A DNA stretch of 7,373 nt. Origin: an uncultured Mycoplasmataceae bacterium (lineage in GTDB: Bacteria > Bacillota_I > Bacilli_A > Mycoplasmatales > Mycoplasmoidaceae). A model generated the notes under the pieces. The model saw nothing but the letters and a program-made list of their open reading frames with translations, was not told the origin of the DNA and did no database searches. Position numbers and translations under genes: made by a program. The stretch lies in the NCBI GenBank assembly GCA_949289925.1, contig CASEPW010000071.1, positions 1-7,373 on the forward strand. Reading direction: 5' to 3'. The first letter of the stretch is position 1, and the number at the start of each line of letters is the position of its first letter. This document shows, piece by piece, positions 7,277 to 7,373 of the stretch.

Positions 7277-7373
7277 TCTACATTTCCGATTTTAAATAAT
7301 GAATTCAATAAAGATTAATAGTTCAATTAATTGTTATTATCAGACATTTTTACCCCTTCGATTAAATTAATTA

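Larger units (their letters stand above)
7135..7284 (+). repeat. Direct repeat pair, 24-base units at 7135-7158 and 7261-7284
   Basis: Both units follow AGTTTCYCCAAAACT, then three or more variable bases, then TACATT; 20 of 24 positions agree. They start 126 bases apart. A weaker third match, AGTTTC followed by an A-run and ACATT, is seen at 7065-7085. The repeats lie in non-coding sequence. They may be duplicated hairpin elements or protein-binding sites; no function can be assigned. Confidence 0.55.
7028..7373. other. Non-coding, AT-rich region with serial inverted repeats
   Basis: No convincing gene is present in the 346 bases after uvrB. The only open frames are very short: 23 codons on + at 7299-7370, and 6 codons on - at 7327-7347. 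What it does hold is structure: four inverted repeats in a row (7126-7158, 7167-7206, 7217-7254, 7260-7276) and two pairs of short direct repeats (7135-7158 with 7261-7284; 7217-7230 with 7310-7323). TATAAT occurs at 7161-7166 and 7202-7207. It could be the uvrB terminator zone, a long structured leader of a gene beyond the window, a small RNA locus, or the remains of a decayed gene. Confidence 0.7.

Noticed and set aside
7299..7370. 23-codon plus-strand frame MNSIK...
   Set aside because: It is too short, has no ribosome-binding site and no recognisable features.
7028..7373. CRISPR array or tRNA genes
   Set aside because: The repeats are two-copy, short and irregularly spaced, and no cloverleaf-type sequence with T-loop consensus is visible.

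Overview
The window is a stretch of an AT-rich, small-genome bacterium of the mycoplasma type (Mollicutes). The main evidence is the genetic code. secA and uvrB read as complete, full-length proteins only if UGA is translated as tryptophan (code 4), and these UGA codons fall where SecA and UvrB homologues align without a break. The four annotated genes downstream of mnmE contain six UGA Trp codons and one UGG. Very low GC, tight gene packing, overlapping start/stop codons and weak or absent Shine-Dalgarno sequences agree with this. The pairs mnmE-tatD and secA-uvrB are also neighbours in Mycoplasma genitalium (MG008-MG009 and MG072-MG073), which hints at the pneumoniae/Ureaplasma/Malacoplasma side of the class. 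The species cannot be named from the sequence alone.

Layout, all genes on the + strand. 1-204: 3' end of mnmE (tRNA wobble-uridine modification GTPase). 204-977: tatD, sharing one base with the mnmE stop. 978-1175: intergenic region with a good hairpin plus T-run terminator and a TATAAT -10 box placed so that the next transcript should be nearly leaderless. 1176-2267: ATPase subunit of a MacB/LolD-type ABC transporter with an unusual insertion of about 100 residues. 2269-5064: secA, whose usual zinc-binding C-terminus is replaced by a long Q/N/E/K-rich tail. 5045-7027: uvrB, overlapping secA by 20 bases. 7028-7373: no credible gene, but an unusually dense series of inverted repeats and short direct repeats.

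The ABC gene, secA and uvrB are probably one transcription unit starting at about 1175. It joins a membrane ABC ATPase, the motor of the general secretion pathway and the damage-verification helicase of nucleotide excision repair. mnmE-tatD is the tail of a separate unit that ends at the hairpin at 1020-1069. The functional content is mostly housekeeping and I do not see an obvious new defence or mobile system. The points most worth a second look are the SecA tail and motif changes, the ABC insertion, and the structured repeat region after uvrB.
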